Source of the DNA: Evansella clarkii | GTDB taxonomy: Bacteria > Bacillota > Bacilli > Bacillales > Salisediminibacteriaceae | Length of the DNA stretch: 64,000 bases | Assembly (NCBI RefSeq): GCF_002019695.1 | Contig: NZ_KV917376.1 | Coordinates: 1,139,293 to 1,203,292 of the forward strand | Direction of reading: 5' to 3' | Shown here: piece by piece, positions 1 through 9,241 of the stretch | Layout of the letters: every line of letters starts with the position of its first letter | Position numbering within the stretch: position 1 is the first letter of the stretch | Made by a program: the position numbers and the translations under genes | Notes under the pieces: generated by a model | Seen by the model: only the letters and a program-made list of their open reading frames with translations | What the model was told of the DNA's origin: nothing | Database searches by the model: none

Positions 1-200
1 AAACAAGAATATGATATCAAAATAACTCAATGAAGACAACGCTTTGTGTGAGTTATCCACAAAACTCTACCTATTGTGCTTTATTTTTGTCCACAGCACA
101 ATATACTGTGTAAAAATTGTCGAAACGTGCGTGGATAATTTGAAAAGTGTGTAGAAAGTTGTCCACAACTGAAATGGGCGGAAGTTCTAACTGAGTCAGC
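1..200. other. oriC-side DnaA-box cluster (dnaA upstream region)
   Basis: A perfect TTATCCACA box lies at 53-61. One-mismatch boxes lie at 87-95 and 159-167 (TTGTCCACA) and, on the other strand, at 130-138. A weaker one is at 148-156. In Bacillus the rpmH-dnaA gap carries such a cluster as part of oriC, with dnaA transcribed away from rpmH. That dnaA lies just left of the window is inferred from gene order. Confidence 0.75.
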
Positions 201-534
201 CGGGGAGACGGAAAGATAAAAATTATTTCTTCCAGGGAAGAGCAAAATAATGTGCAGAAGAAAAAAGAATAGTGAAACTTAAAGTAATGAGGGAGACAGC
301 AGAAGTAAAAGACCTCCTGGAGAAAAATATAATCAAGAAAACCATTCAATAACTTTTCAAATTTACAGTAGTAACGCTGCTGCACCGCTTTCTCAGTTGA
401 AGACGTATGAGAGGTAAGATTTAAGATTGCTATACAATAATGTAAGTAAGGAGATCCTCCTACAGATAAAGAGTTACTTATAGAAGAGAAAAAGAAGTAA
501 AAACAAAATACACAGTGAAAAACACATTAAAAAC
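201..534. other. non-coding stretch before the rpmH promoter
   Basis: AT-rich, purine-rich on the plus strand, with no convincing gene. The only long frame (71-385, minus strand) is low-complexity, rich in Phe and Leu, and overlaps the DnaA boxes, so I do not call it. The dnaA promoter or leader probably lies here on the minus strand, but I see no clear consensus. Confidence 0.4.
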
Positions 535-563
535 TTGACAATAAAGTGTGACTCTCATATAAT
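535..563 (+). promoter_or_regulatory. sigma-A promoter of rpmH
   Basis: Perfect -35 TTGACA (535-540), 17-bp spacer, perfect -10 TATAAT (558-563). Transcription should start near 570, about 45 nt before rpmH. Confidence 0.9.
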
Positions 564-615
564 TTACAAGACTGTCAAAAATGTATAGCGTAATTTCCTG
601 CAGGAGGTGTTATAG

Positions 616-753
616 ATGGGTAAACCAACATTTAATCCAAATAACCGTAAGCGTAAAAAAGTTCACGGTTTCCGTGCGCGTATGAGCACTAAAAACGGAC
701 GTAGAGTTCTAGCAAACCGTCGCCGTAAAGGAAGAAAAGTATTATCAGCTTAA
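616..753 (+). CDS. rpmH: 50S ribosomal protein L34
   Basis: A 45-residue, Arg/Lys-rich protein with the L34 core [12 protein letters not shown] and the C-terminal stretch [11 protein letters not shown]. It binds 23S rRNA in the large subunit. The ATG at 616 has a strong AGGAGGTG site 6-13 nt upstream. It is one residue longer than the usual 44-residue Bacillus form, beginning MGKPTFNPN rather than MKRTFQPN. It is the first gene of the conserved rpmH-rnpA-yidD-yidC-jag series beside oriC and has its own consensus promoter. It is too short to be picked up by ordinary ORF cut-offs. Confidence 0.97.
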   Translation: MGKPTFNPNNRKRKKVHGFRARMSTKNGRRVLANRRRKGRKVLSA

Positions 754-760
754 TTTTAAA

Positions 761-786
761 CCACTGACTTTTCAGTGGTTTTTTTT
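761..786 (+). terminator. hairpin between rpmH and rnpA
   Basis: Stem CCACTGA/TCAGTGG, 4-nt loop, then eight T. It would end or attenuate the rpmH transcript before rnpA. Confidence 0.8.
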
Positions 787-1117
787 CTGTGCCGGGAACC
801 AGCAGAGCAGCATGAAATTTGGGAATTGGTGGAACTTTTTGCCGAAATCGTGCATGAAGGAGAGGATCCCGGCCAGCTAAATAAGCTACCAGGGCAATCG
901 AACGCTTTTGAGTGAAAAATAACAGCTATATTCAACAAAGCTTAAAAAAAATGGAGAAACTGTGTAAAAAAGGTGCCTTTTTGGAAATCATTTAAGGAAA
1001 TAGCCGTTAACATGTAGCAGTTTTCTATTATTTTATTTATAATGTAACTTGGGTTCTAATCTATGGAAATAAACCGGAAACTGTTCTCAAGTGGAAAAGG
1101 TAATGAGGTGTTTTTAT
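787..1117. other. rpmH-rnpA gap with a coding-like remnant
   Basis: The gap has no intact gene. A start-less plus-strand frame at 796-915 reads as an acidic, helix-like peptide (for example IWELVELFAEIVHEGEDPGQ) and may be a gene fragment. The region just before rnpA is AT-rich and likely carries its promoter, though no consensus stands out. Confidence 0.35.
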
Positions 1118-1474
1118 ATGAAGAAAACAAACCGCTTGAAGAAAAATGAAGAATTTCAGAAAGTCTTTCAGCAAGGCACCTCTGTTGCTAACAGGCAATT
1201 TGTGGTTTATTTCTTAGGTAAAGAAGAACAAACAAATATCAGAATCGGTTTATCTGTAAGTAAAAAACTGGGGAACGCAGTAAAAAGAAATAAAATTAAA
1301 CGCCTTTTGAGGGAAGGGTTAAGAGAGTTCCTGCCGGAAATGAACAGCAATTTAGACCTGATAATAATTGCCAGAAAGCCGGCTGCTGAAATGGAACTTG
1401 AAGAGATAAGAAAATCTCTGCGCCACGTCCTTCATAAAGGCAGGCTGCTTCAGAAGTACAACAGGAGACGTTAG
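1118..1474 (+). CDS. rnpA: ribonuclease P protein component
   Basis: A basic protein of 118 residues (B. subtilis RnpA is 116) that binds the RNase P RNA and helps it remove 5' leaders from pre-tRNAs. It begins [13 protein letters not shown], carries the family signature [13 protein letters not shown] with the conserved RNR-like basic patch, and ends in a basic tail KYNRRR. I prefer the ATG at 1118, preceded by GAGGTG, over an upstream GTG at 1091 that lacks a ribosome site and adds nine unconserved residues. It lies 8-17 nt upstream of yidD, so the two are probably translationally linked. Confidence 0.95.
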   Translation: MKKTNRLKKNEEFQKVFQQGTSVANRQFVVYFLGKEEQTNIRIGLSVSKKLGNAVKRNKIKRLLREGLREFLPEMNSNLDLIIIARKPAAEMELEEIRKSLRHVLHKGRLLQKYNRRR

Positions 1475-1491
1475 AAGTTGAGGTGCTGATA

Positions 1492-1722
1492 TTGAAATGG
1501 TTCTTATTAAAAGCAATTCGGTTTTATCAGCGTTTCATTTCGAGATATACGCCGCCTTCCTGCCGGTTTTATCCTACCTGTTCTCATTACGGGATGGAAG
1601 CGGTACAGCGGTTCGGAGCAGCTAAAGGCGGATGGCTGACAATAAAGAGAATCCTTAAATGTCATCCATTTCATCCTGGAGGCTTTGATCCTGTTCCGGA
1701 GAAAACAGAAAAGAAACGATAA
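1492..1722 (+). CDS. yidD: membrane protein insertion efficiency factor YidD
   Basis: A small (76-residue) YidD-family protein. It has the hallmark [19 protein letters not shown] pattern near the start, then a conserved [13 protein letters not shown] stretch near the C-terminus. Family members sit at the inner face of the membrane through an amphipathic helix and help YidC/Sec insert membrane proteins. A TTG at 1492 is 6 nt after GAGGTG, which suits it best; a GTG at 1483 would add three residues (Val-Leu-Ile). Position between rnpA and yidC is the standard bacterial arrangement. Confidence 0.93.
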   Translation: MKWFLLKAIRFYQRFISRYTPPSCRFYPTCSHYGMEAVQRFGAAKGGWLTIKRILKCHPFHPGGFDPVPEKTEKKR

Positions 1723-1919
1723 GTAAGATGATATTTGTTTATCATTCTGTGAAGGAAGTTCAAAAGTTAACAGCTATATTCGGATATTTTTTCTTCTTTC
1801 TGCATCTTGCTGTACAGCAGAGGGGAAAACAGTCATATTTTAACTTAGTTTTTGGACAAATTCTTTTTGAATGAGGATATATAATTTTTTTGCAGGTGGA
1901 AAGGTTAGGAGGACCGCAA

Positions 1920-2726
1920 GTGGCAAGAAAAATAAGTTTACTAATACTATTAGCAGGTTCAGTTCTGCTTTTGACGGGATGTTTTAATATAAATGAGCCG
2001 ATCAGAGCAGAGAGTGATGGAATTTGGGATCCGTATTTTGTATACCCGCTTTCCTGGTTAATGACTACTATTGCTGAGGCACTGGGTAACAGTTACGGCC
2101 TGGCGATAATTATTGTTACGATACTTCTTCGTATTCTGATTTTGCCATTAATGATTAAACAAACGAAGAGCACGAAGGCAATGCAGGCTTTGCAGCCGGA
2201 AATGCAGAAGCTTAGAGAGAAATACAGTGCAAAAGACCAGCAGACACAGCAAAAACTGCAGCAGGAAACGATGGCACTTTTCCAGACACATAATGTAAAT
2301 CCTCTGGCAGGCTGTTTGCCAATTTTTATACAGATGCCTATTTTGATTGGGTTTTACCACGCAATCATCAGAACGCCGGAGATTAACCCTCCAATAGATC
2401 CTTCAGCCGGAGGAGTTCCTCAAACCTTTTTATGGTTTGAACTGAGCAGTGCAGATCCATATTATATTTTACCGTTAATTGCAGGTGCGACAACTTACAT
2501 CCAGCAGAAGATGATGATGGTTACCGACAATCCGCAAATGAAGATGATGCTTTATTTAATGCCGATTATGATCATGGCTTTTGCAGCTTTCTTCCCATCA
2601 GCTTTAGCTCTATACTGGGTTATTGGTAACTTGTTTATGATCGTTCAGACGTACTTTATCACAGGACCGAATGTTGGAAAAGATAAGGAGCCACAACCTA
2701 AAACAGGGGGAGCGAAGAACAAGTGA
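1920..2726 (+). CDS. yidC: membrane protein insertase YidC (SpoIIIJ type)
   Basis: A 268-residue Gram-positive YidC/Oxa1 lipoprotein. The N-terminal signal ends in LLTGC, with lipidated Cys at about residue 21. About five membrane segments follow, including [20 protein letters not shown] with the conserved groove Arg, then a basic cytoplasmic loop and [16 protein letters not shown]. It inserts and folds membrane proteins; the SpoIIIJ form is also needed for the forespore channel in Bacillus. I choose the GTG at 1920, 7 nt after AGGAGG; a TTG at 1890 has no ribosome site. The stop overlaps the jag start by 4 nt. Confidence 0.95.
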   Translation: MARKISLLILLAGSVLLLTGCFNINEPIRAESDGIWDPYFVYPLSWLMTTIAEALGNSYGLAIIIVTILLRILILPLMIKQTKSTKAMQALQPEMQKLREKYSAKDQQTQQKLQQETMALFQTHNVNPLAGCLPIFIQMPILIGFYHAIIRTPEINPPIDPSAGGVPQTFLWFELSSADPYYILPLIAGATTYIQQKMMMVTDNPQMKMMLYLMPIMIMAFAAFFPSALALYWVIGNLFMIVQTYFITGPNVGKDKEPQPKTGGAKNK

Positions 2727-3340
2727 GAAAAGTGACTGTATCAGGTAAGACGATTGAAGACGCGATTAATTCTGGTTTATCTAAACTTGATACAATCAGA
2801 GAAAACGTAGAAGTGAATGTGCTGGAAGAGCCGCAAAAAGGTCTGTTTGGTATACTTGGCGGGAAACCGGCCGTTGTAGAACTGCAAGTAAAACCCGATC
2901 CTGTAAAAGAAGCAATTGTCTTCCTGAGAGACACAATTAGTAAAATGGGTGTTGACGCAAGTGTTGAAAAAGAAGAGAGAAAAGAAGGTATCTTTCTTAA
3001 CATTACTGGTGTTGACATTGGAGTGCTGATTGGTAAACGGGGCCAGACACTTGATTCACTGCAATATCTGGTAAACCTCGTGGCAAACAAACATCATGGA
3101 AGTTACGTGAGAATATATCTTGATGCAGAAGGTTACCGTGAGAGAAGAAGAGAAGCACTGGAAACTTTAGCATTGAGGATCAGTAACAAGGCATTGCGTA
3201 CAAAAAGAGAAGTCAGGCTTGAGCCCATGAATGCCCATGAAAGAAAGATCATACACACTAAACTTCAAAATATTAAAGGCGTTTCGACCCATTCTGATGG
3301 GGAAGAACCTAATCGCCGAATCGTAGTCACGCCAGAATAA
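2723..3340 (+). CDS. jag: RNA-binding protein Jag/KhpB (Jag-N, KH, R3H)
   Basis: A 205-residue cytoplasmic protein. The Jag_N domain (about 1-50, [12 protein letters not shown]) is followed by a KH domain with [18 protein letters not shown] and a C-terminal R3H domain with ERKIIH. Jag/KhpB pairs with KhpA to bind many RNAs and is linked to cell shape and sporulation in relatives. The GTG start overlaps the yidC stop (GTGA), so translation is coupled. Its length matches the B. subtilis protein (about 208). A terminator follows directly. Confidence 0.95.
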   Translation: MRKVTVSGKTIEDAINSGLSKLDTIRENVEVNVLEEPQKGLFGILGGKPAVVELQVKPDPVKEAIVFLRDTISKMGVDASVEKEERKEGIFLNITGVDIGVLIGKRGQTLDSLQYLVNLVANKHHGSYVRIYLDAEGYRERRREALETLALRISNKALRTKREVRLEPMNAHERKIIHTKLQNIKGVSTHSDGEEPNRRIVVTPE

Positions 3341-3357
3341 CAGTCATAGATCTCAGG

Positions 3358-3396
3358 AAAATCACTTATGCCATAAGGTATAGGTGATTTTTTTTA
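3358..3396 (+). terminator. terminator after jag
   Basis: Imperfect stem AAATCAC..TATGCC / GGTATAGGTGATT followed by a run of eight T. Confidence 0.75.
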
Positions 3397-3443
3397 CAAA
3401 AATACGGACCTGATAGCCAGGTGCAGATACACTCATTTTAAAA

Positions 3444-3583
3444 ATATCCACAGAAGCCAGGTTGCTTATTGAAAACAGAGGGAAAATATAAAAATAAGAA
3501 TTATCCACATGTGGATATAATAAATTGTATTTGCCTAAGCTGAAAAGAGTGATATCTTTTATCCACAGCCTGTTTGTGGTATT
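3444..3583. promoter_or_regulatory. DnaA-box cluster between jag and mnmE
   Basis: Perfect TTATCCACA at 3501-3509 and 3559-3567, one-mismatch boxes at 3444-3452 (plus) and 3510-3518 (minus, abutting the perfect box as a palindrome), and a weak minus-strand box at 3575-3583. From memory, a DnaA-binding cluster near jag is known in B. subtilis, where origin-proximal clusters affect initiation. The cluster also sits where the mnmE promoter should be. Confidence 0.75.
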
Positions 3584-3668
3584 CTAATTATTTGGGAAGA
3601 TATATAAACATATCCAATATTTCTATATGTAAAATAAATGTAATTAATAACATGAGGAGGTGTAGGAA

Positions 3669-5045
3669 ATGGAATTGGATACGATTGCAGCGATTTCCAC
3701 ACCTATGGGTGAAGGCGCAATTGCGATAGTACGGCTCAGCGGTAAAGACGCCGTTGAAATAGCCGGCCGTTTATATAAAGGGAAAATCAGATTGGAAGAA
3801 GCAGCGACCCATACGATAAACTACGGCCATATCAGTGATCCGGCCACTGGAGAAGTAGTAGAAGAGGTAATGGTTTCTATATTGAGGGCTCCAAGAACTT
3901 TTACAAAAGAAGATATTATAGAAATTAACTGTCATGGTGGTATAGTATCGGTAAACAAAGTCCTTCAGCTCGTATTAAAAGAGGGTGCAAGGCTCGCTGA
4001 ACCTGGTGAGTTTACAAAAAGGGCTTTTTTAAACGGGCGAATTGATTTATCTCAGGCTGAAGGCGTGATGGATTTAATAAGATCCAAAACTGACAGGGCG
4101 ATGAAGGTAGCACTTTCACAAATGGAAGGGAAGCTTTCAACCCGAATTCAAAAACTCAGACAGGCTTTGCTGGAAACAGTAGCTCATGTGGAAGTGAATA
4201 TTGACTATCCCGAGTATGATGCAGAAGAAATGACACTTGATCTACTAAGGGAAAAATCAGAGTTTGTAAAAAATGATATTGAAAAGCTTTTACAGACTGC
4301 TCAGCAGGGAAAAATTCTTCGGGACGGTTTATCCACTGTTATAATTGGAAGGCCAAACGTTGGTAAATCCTCTTTGTTAAACAGTCTTGTCCACGATAAC
4401 CGTGCTATTGTTACGGATGTACCGGGAACTACACGGGATGTACTGGAAGAGTACGTTAATGTCAGAGGTGTCCCTTTGAGGCTTCTTGACACAGCTGGCA
4501 TTCGGGAAACTGAAGATGTAGTTGAAAAAATAGGGGTAGAGAGATCCCGAAAACTTGTAAATGAAGCTGAGCTTGTTCTCCTTGTTTTAAATTTTAATGA
4601 AGAACTTACTCCTGCCGATGAAGAATTATTTAGGATCAGTGAAGGCAGGGACAGGATAATCATTATTAATAAAACCGATTTGCCGCAGAACATCGATATG
4701 GACAGAGTAACAGAATTAAAAGAAGGACAGCCGCTTGTTACAACATCCTTACTAAAAGACGAAGGTCTGGATGAACTGGAAGAAGCAATAAAACAGCTGT
4801 TCTTCTCTGGTAATATTGAATCAGGCGATTTAACATATGTATCGAATTCACGGCATATTGCTTTGTTAAATCAGGCGCATACTACAATAAGCGACGCTCT
4901 TGAGGCAATTGAATCAGGAATGCCGGTGGATATGGTACAAATTGATATTACGAAAACATGGGACCTTCTCGGTGAAGTGATCGGTGACAGCGTTCATGAA
5001 AGCCTGATCGATCAGTTGTTTTCTCAATTCTGTTTAGGAAAATAA
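3669..5045 (+). CDS. mnmE: tRNA modification GTPase MnmE
   Basis: A 458-residue enzyme that works with MnmG to put the (carboxymethyl)aminomethyl group on wobble uridine 34. The N-terminal tetrahydrofolate-binding domain (about 1-118) is followed by a helical domain with the inserted G domain: P-loop GRPNVGKS at 227-234, GTTRD switch, DTAGIRET, and NKTD. The C-terminus is FCLGK, the family FC(I/L)GK end whose Cys is used in catalysis. The ATG has a strong GAGGAGGTG site. mnmG follows after 96 nt, the usual operon pairing. Confidence 0.97.
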   Translation: MELDTIAAISTPMGEGAIAIVRLSGKDAVEIAGRLYKGKIRLEEAATHTINYGHISDPATGEVVEEVMVSILRAPRTFTKEDIIEINCHGGIVSVNKVLQLVLKEGARLAEPGEFTKRAFLNGRIDLSQAEGVMDLIRSKTDRAMKVALSQMEGKLSTRIQKLRQALLETVAHVEVNIDYPEYDAEEMTLDLLREKSEFVKNDIEKLLQTAQQGKILRDGLSTVIIGRPNVGKSSLLNSLVHDNRAIVTDVPGTTRDVLEEYVNVRGVPLRLLDTAGIRETEDVVEKIGVERSRKLVNEAELVLLVLNFNEELTPADEELFRISEGRDRIIIINKTDLPQNIDMDRVTELKEGQPLVTTSLLKDEGLDELEEAIKQLFFSGNIESGDLTYVSNSRHIALLNQAHTTISDALEAIESGMPVDMVQIDITKTWDLLGEVIGDSVHESLIDQLFSQFCLGK

Positions 5046-5141
5046 TAAATAGCGCAGAAAAGCAGGTTCCCAGGCCAGCTGCAATTAAAATTTCTGATGA
5101 TCAGAAACTGGGTAACTAATGGGTAAAAGGAGTGATTTTTC

Positions 5142-7058
5142 ATGAATTATCACGGCGGAGACTACGACGTTATAGTGATCGGTGCCGGCCATGCAGGAGT
5201 TGAGGCGGGCCTTGCCGCAGCCAGAATGGGAGCGGACACCTTAATGCTGACACTTAATCTGGATGCCGTTGCATATATGCCCTGCAACCCTTCCGTAGGG
5301 GGACCGGCCAAGGGAATAGTAGTACGGGAAATAGACGCACTTGGCGGAGAAATGGGACGGAACATCGATAAGACTCATATTCAGATGAGAATGCTGAATA
5401 CAGGGAAAGGACCGGCGGTACGCGCACTGCGTGCTCAGGCAGATAAATATTTATATCAGCATGAAATGAAGAAGACAATTGAAGAAACTGAAAATCTTAT
5501 GCTCCGCCAGGGAATGGTGGAAGAACTTATCGTGGAAGACGGCGAGGTAAAAGGGGTAGTTACACAGACTGGCGCAAAATATAACGCTAAGACGGTAATT
5601 ATTACTACTGGTACCTATCTGAGGGGGAAGGTAATAATTGGCGACCTGGCTTATGAGAGCGGGCCGAATAATATGCAGCCTTCTGTGAATCTTTCTTATC
5701 ACCTTCAGGACCTTGGTTTTGAGATGGTTCGTTTTAAGACAGGGACACCTCCAAGAGTTAACAGTAATACAATTGACTACAGTAAAACAGAGATTCAGCC
5801 TGGAGATGATGTTCCAAGAGCATTCTCCTATGAAACAACAAAATATATTACAGACCAGCTTCCTTGCTGGCTGACTTATACGAATGAAGAAACACATCAT
5901 TTAATTAATAATAACCTTGACCGGTCCCCAATGTATTCGGGTATGATTGAAGGAACCGGCCCTCGTTACTGCCCGTCAATTGAAGATAAAATTGTCCGGT
6001 TTAATGACAAACCAAGGCATCAGGTCTTCCTTGAACCGGAAGGAAGAAATACGCAGGAAGTGTATGTACAGGGACTTTCTACGAGTCTGCCGGAAGATGT
6101 GCAGATGAAAATATTAAAAACCGTGCCTGGACTGGAAAATGCACGGATGATGCGTGCTGGCTATGCAATTGAATATGATGCAATGGTGCCAACGCAGCTT
6201 TGGCCATCCCTTGAAACAAAGAAAATAAAAGGGCTGTTTACTGCTGGACAGATTAACGGAACAAGCGGCTATGAAGAAGCTGCAGGCCAGGGAGTTATGG
6301 CGGGGATAAATGCAGCGCTTTCCGTGCAGGGGAAAGATCCGCTAATTTTGGACCGGTCGGAAGCTTATATTGGTGTACTGATTGATGACCTTGTTACTAA
6401 AGGAACTAACGAACCATATCGCCTGTTAACTTCCAGAGCGGAGTATCGCTTACTTTTACGCCATGACAATGCGGACCTCCGGCTGACTGAAACCGGCCAT
6501 AAGATCGGCTTAATAAGCGAAGAGCGATACGAGCGATTCCTGGAAAAGAACAGGGAAATCGATAAAGAGATTAAACGCTTAAAAAATACAGTTATTAAAA
6601 TGACTGATGAAGCGCAGAAGGTTATGGAAGAAGCGGGAACTGCCGCACTAAAGGACGCCATCAATGCGGCTGTACTGCTTAAAAGACCCGAAATAACATA
6701 CGGGCATGTAGCGAAGCTTGTGCCTCCGGAAGCACCTGTAAACGAAGATGTTGCGGAACAAGTGGAAATCCAGATAAAATATGAGGGATATATAGCGAAG
6801 CAGATGGAACAAGTAGAGAAACTAAAAAAGATGGAAAACAAGAAACTCCCTGAAGACCTTGATTACTCGGCTATAAACGGACTGGCAATTGAAGCCAGAC
6901 AAAAATTAGCGGAGGTGAAGCCATTATCAGTAGCTCAGGCTTCCAGAGTTTCCGGAGTTAATCCTTCAGACGTTTCTGTTCTGCTTGTATATTTGGAGCA
7001 GGGAAGACTAAAAAAAATCAACTCCAGTGAAGAATCTTCTTCTTCCTTAGCTGAATAA
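5142..7058 (+). CDS. mnmG: tRNA uridine-5-carboxymethylaminomethyl modification enzyme MnmG
   Basis: An FAD-dependent partner of MnmE, 638 residues (B. subtilis 628). The N-terminal dinucleotide-binding motif [14 protein letters not shown] is followed by the GidA signatures [11 protein letters not shown] and [17 protein letters not shown], and the helical C-terminal domain binds MnmE. It has an AAAGGAGTG ribosome site. It is 17 nt from rsmG, so mnmE-mnmG-rsmG reads as one unit. The C-terminal Ser/Glu-rich tail ([11 protein letters not shown]) is an extra compared with many homologues. Confidence 0.97.
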   Translation: MNYHGGDYDVIVIGAGHAGVEAGLAAARMGADTLMLTLNLDAVAYMPCNPSVGGPAKGIVVREIDALGGEMGRNIDKTHIQMRMLNTGKGPAVRALRAQADKYLYQHEMKKTIEETENLMLRQGMVEELIVEDGEVKGVVTQTGAKYNAKTVIITTGTYLRGKVIIGDLAYESGPNNMQPSVNLSYHLQDLGFEMVRFKTGTPPRVNSNTIDYSKTEIQPGDDVPRAFSYETTKYITDQLPCWLTYTNEETHHLINNNLDRSPMYSGMIEGTGPRYCPSIEDKIVRFNDKPRHQVFLEPEGRNTQEVYVQGLSTSLPEDVQMKILKTVPGLENARMMRAGYAIEYDAMVPTQLWPSLETKKIKGLFTAGQINGTSGYEEAAGQGVMAGINAALSVQGKDPLILDRSEAYIGVLIDDLVTKGTNEPYRLLTSRAEYRLLLRHDNADLRLTETGHKIGLISEERYERFLEKNREIDKEIKRLKNTVIKMTDEAQKVMEEAGTAALKDAINAAVLLKRPEITYGHVAKLVPPEAPVNEDVAEQVEIQIKYEGYIAKQMEQVEKLKKMENKKLPEDLDYSAINGLAIEARQKLAEVKPLSVAQASRVSGVNPSDVSVLLVYLEQGRLKKINSSEESSSSLAE

Positions 7059-7074
7059 AGGTGGTAAAAATTCT

Positions 7075-7788
7075 ATGGAAGAAAATCAATTCAGAGAAGT
7101 GCTGGCAGAAAAAGGGATTGAGTTATCAGAGGAGCAGATGGAGCAATACAACAGCTATTACAGAACATTAACAGAATGGAATCAGAAGATGAACTTAACG
7201 GCAATAACAGAAAAAAATGAAGTTTATTTAAAGCATTTTTATGATTCTGTTTCTGTAGCTTTTTATCATGACTTTAACAAGCCGTTAAATATTGTAGATG
7301 TAGGAGCGGGAGCCGGGTTCCCGAGTATCCCGCTTAAAATAGCATTTCCGGATCTCCATGTAACTATTGTTGACTCCTTAAATAAGCGAATTACTTTTTT
7401 AAATGAGCTCGCCTCCATTCTGAATTTAAAAGGTGTAGCGTTTATTCATGACCGTGCGGAGTTATTTGGTAAAAATAAGAGCCATCGTGAAAAATATGAT
7501 ATTGCCATGGCCAGAGCTGTAGCAAGACTGCCTGTCCTTTCAGAATTATGTCTTCCTCTTGTTAAAAAAGAGGGATACTTCATTGCAATGAAAGGGGCAG
7601 GAGCACAGGAAGAAATTAATGATGCAGGAAATGCCTTTGAATTACTGGGAGGACAACTGAAGTCAGTGGACACCTTTCGTTTACCTTCTGAAAATAGTGA
7701 ACGCTCAATCATTAAAGTGGCTAAAGTGAGAAAAACTCCGAAGCAATATCCGAGAAAAGCAGGAACACCAAATAAAGAACCTTTATAA
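7075..7788 (+). CDS. rsmG: 16S rRNA (guanine-N7)-methyltransferase RsmG
   Basis: A class I SAM-dependent methyltransferase of 237 residues (usual 239) that methylates G527 of 16S rRNA; its loss gives low-level streptomycin resistance in relatives. The SAM motif [14 protein letters not shown] is at 74-87, with MNLTAI upstream and [11 protein letters not shown] further on, both typical of GidB. It follows mnmG with 16 nt between. A perfect parS lies 5 bp after its stop codon. Confidence 0.96.
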   Translation: MEENQFREVLAEKGIELSEEQMEQYNSYYRTLTEWNQKMNLTAITEKNEVYLKHFYDSVSVAFYHDFNKPLNIVDVGAGAGFPSIPLKIAFPDLHVTIVDSLNKRITFLNELASILNLKGVAFIHDRAELFGKNKSHREKYDIAMARAVARLPVLSELCLPLVKKEGYFIAMKGAGAQEEINDAGNAFELLGGQLKSVDTFRLPSENSERSIIKVAKVRKTPKQYPRKAGTPNKEPL

Positions 7789-7793
7789 ATATC

Positions 7794-7809
7794 TGTTTCA
7801 CGTGAAACA
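7794..7809. promoter_or_regulatory. parS site (perfect palindrome)
   Basis: TGTTTCACGTGAAACA is an exact match to the 16-bp Bacillus parS consensus bound by Spo0J/ParB. It lies between rsmG and noc, 2.2 kb from parB. Confidence 0.95.
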
Positions 7810-7856
7810 ATTTTTAAAATTTATTATTTAAAGCCTCTTACTTCATTGGTGTATAG

Positions 7857-7862
7857 TATAAT
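7857..7862 (+). promoter_or_regulatory. possible -10 element before the noc leader RNA
   Basis: Perfect TATAAT 30 nt before the first arm of the structured element at 7892. No good -35 is seen at normal spacing, so this is tentative. Confidence 0.4.
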
Positions 7863-7891
7863 ATAGGTAATTAATATACTACTGCCAGAAA

Positions 7892-7983
7892 AATAGCACT
7901 GTGAAAGCAGGAGAGGGGCGGGGAAAGTAAGGTTTTACTCCCCAGCCAGGTGAAGCAACTATTGTAAGCTTAACAGTGCTATT
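7892..7983 (+). ncRNA. structured RNA element upstream of noc, class unknown
   Basis: An exact 11-bp outer stem (AATAGCACTGT at 7892-7902 with ACAGTGCTATT at 7973-7983) encloses a long hairpin: GGC 7917-7919 / GCC 7945-7947, GGGG 7920-7923 / CCCC 7940-7943, AGTAA 7926-7930 / TTACT 7935-7939, loop GGTT, with an AA bulge and an A bulge. A weak third hairpin AAGC/GCTT lies at 7953-7971. A further hairpin and T-rich stretch (CTGCTTAAGCAG at 8030-8041) precede noc. It could be a cis-acting leader or a free small RNA. It does not fit any riboswitch consensus I know. Confidence 0.5.
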
Positions 7984-8080
7984 AATAAGTAAGACTCCCA
8001 AATTTCCTGTTTCAATCAGTGGGTTCTTTCTGCTTAAGCAGGATTTTTATACAGAGGCATTTTCCTAAGGTGGTGTGGCA

Positions 8081-8926
8081 ATGAAACAATCTATCTCAAG
8101 ACTATTTGGGTTTAATGATAAAGCTGGAGAAAACGAAGAAAAGCTGGATATAGATAAAGAGCAGGTCCATGAAATTTCTGTTTCCGAAATCAAACCCAAT
8201 CGTTTCCAGCCCAGAACAGTGTTCCAGGAGGAAAAAATTGAAGAACTGGCACAGACAATTAAAACACATGGAATTATTCAGCCAATTGTCGTCAGGGAAC
8301 AGGACGGCCAGTATGAAATAATTGCAGGTGAGAGAAGATGGAGGGCAGTTCAGACGCTTGGTTGGGAAGAGATACCAGCCATCATTAAAAATTTTAATGA
8401 CTCTCAGACAGCCTCTGTTGCTCTAATTGAAAATCTGCAGCGTGAAGGTCTCACTTCTATAGAAGAAGCCGCAGCATATGCAAAACTTATCGAAATTCAT
8501 AACCTTACTCAGGAAAGCTTAGCTCAGCGGCTTGGGAAAGGGCAATCAACTATAGCCAATAAATTAAGGCTGCTGAACCTTCCGCAGTCTGTTCAGGAGG
8601 CGCTTCTTGACAGGTCGATAACCGAAAGGCACGCCCGGGCACTGATCGGACTAAAAGAAGCGGAACAGCAGGAGAAGGTATTAAATAAAATTCTTACTGA
8701 AGAGTTGAACGTAAAACAAACAGAGGAATTTATTAAAAAACTAAAAGAGGATAAGCCTAAGAAAAAGAAGCCTATCCGTAAAGGTGTTTCAAAGGATACC
8801 AGGCTTGCAATGAATACGATCCGGAAATCAGTTGATATGGTAGTTCAGACAGGGCTTGATATTGATACGGCTGAAGAAGAGCACGACGACTATTATCAAT
8901 TTACAATACGTATTCCGAAATCATAA
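8081..8926 (+). CDS. noc: nucleoid occlusion protein Noc
   Basis: A ParB-family DNA-binding protein of 281 residues (B. subtilis Noc 283). The N-terminal amphipathic peptide [11 protein letters not shown] is the membrane-targeting helix of Noc. Next come [10 protein letters not shown], the CTP-binding GERRWR motif (83-88), ENLQRE, and the helix-turn-helix [19 protein letters not shown] that reads Noc sites rather than parS. It keeps FtsZ rings off the nucleoid. ATG 8081 fits AAGGTGG with a 7-nt gap; a GTG at 8075 would be almost on top of it. It is separated from parA by a terminator, unlike a single operon. Confidence 0.95.
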   Translation: MKQSISRLFGFNDKAGENEEKLDIDKEQVHEISVSEIKPNRFQPRTVFQEEKIEELAQTIKTHGIIQPIVVREQDGQYEIIAGERRWRAVQTLGWEEIPAIIKNFNDSQTASVALIENLQREGLTSIEEAAAYAKLIEIHNLTQESLAQRLGKGQSTIANKLRLLNLPQSVQEALLDRSITERHARALIGLKEAEQQEKVLNKILTEELNVKQTEEFIKKLKEDKPKKKKPIRKGVSKDTRLAMNTIRKSVDMVVQTGLDIDTAEEEHDDYYQFTIRIPKS

Positions 8927-8961
8927 CTAACATAATCTAATCCATGCAGTGATTAACAAGG

Positions 8962-8989
8962 CTCGCCAATTGGCGAGTTTTATTTTTAG
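8962..8989 (+). terminator. terminator after noc
   Basis: Perfect 8-bp palindrome CTCGCCAATTGGCGAG followed by TTTTATTTTT. Confidence 0.85.
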
Positions 8990-9241
8990 GGATAAAACCG
9001 AATGAAATCAGCTTCTGGCCATCTGATTTGTCAGCTGGCAGGCATGAAGTAACATTTTAAATTAAGCCTAAAGGACAATTTAGTTAAAAATTGCTTTTCC
9101 TGCAGGTCCGATTGACTTTTTCATGGTAAAATAAGTAGCAGTCCTGAATATTCAGTCAGGAAAGAAACATAATGAAAAAACCAATAGTTTAACAGATTAA
9201 AAGTAAACATAGAAGATACAAGAAAGCAGGTAGGTGAGAAA
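8990..9241. other. noc-parA gap
   Basis: No gene. It presumably carries the parA promoter. A TTGACT is present near 9113, but TAAAAT follows after only 9 bp, so I do not call a promoter. Confidence 0.4.

Noticed and set aside
71-385. Minus-strand 104-codon frame in the origin region
   Set aside because: Low-complexity Phe/Leu/Cys-rich, no ribosome site, overlaps DnaA boxes.
756-938. Minus-strand 60-codon frame between rpmH and rnpA
   Set aside because: Ser-rich shadow frame with no ribosome site; the opposite strand looks more protein-like, and even that lacks a start.
5451-5900. Minus-strand 149-codon frame inside mnmG
   Set aside because: It lies wholly within a well-conserved gene and has a composition typical of antisense frames.
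6365-6841. Minus-strand 158-codon frame inside mnmG
   Set aside because: Ser/Phe-rich antisense shadow of a conserved coding region.
9113-9131. TTGACT...TAAAAT promoter before parA
   Set aside because: The spacing is only 9 bp, too short for a sigma-A promoter.
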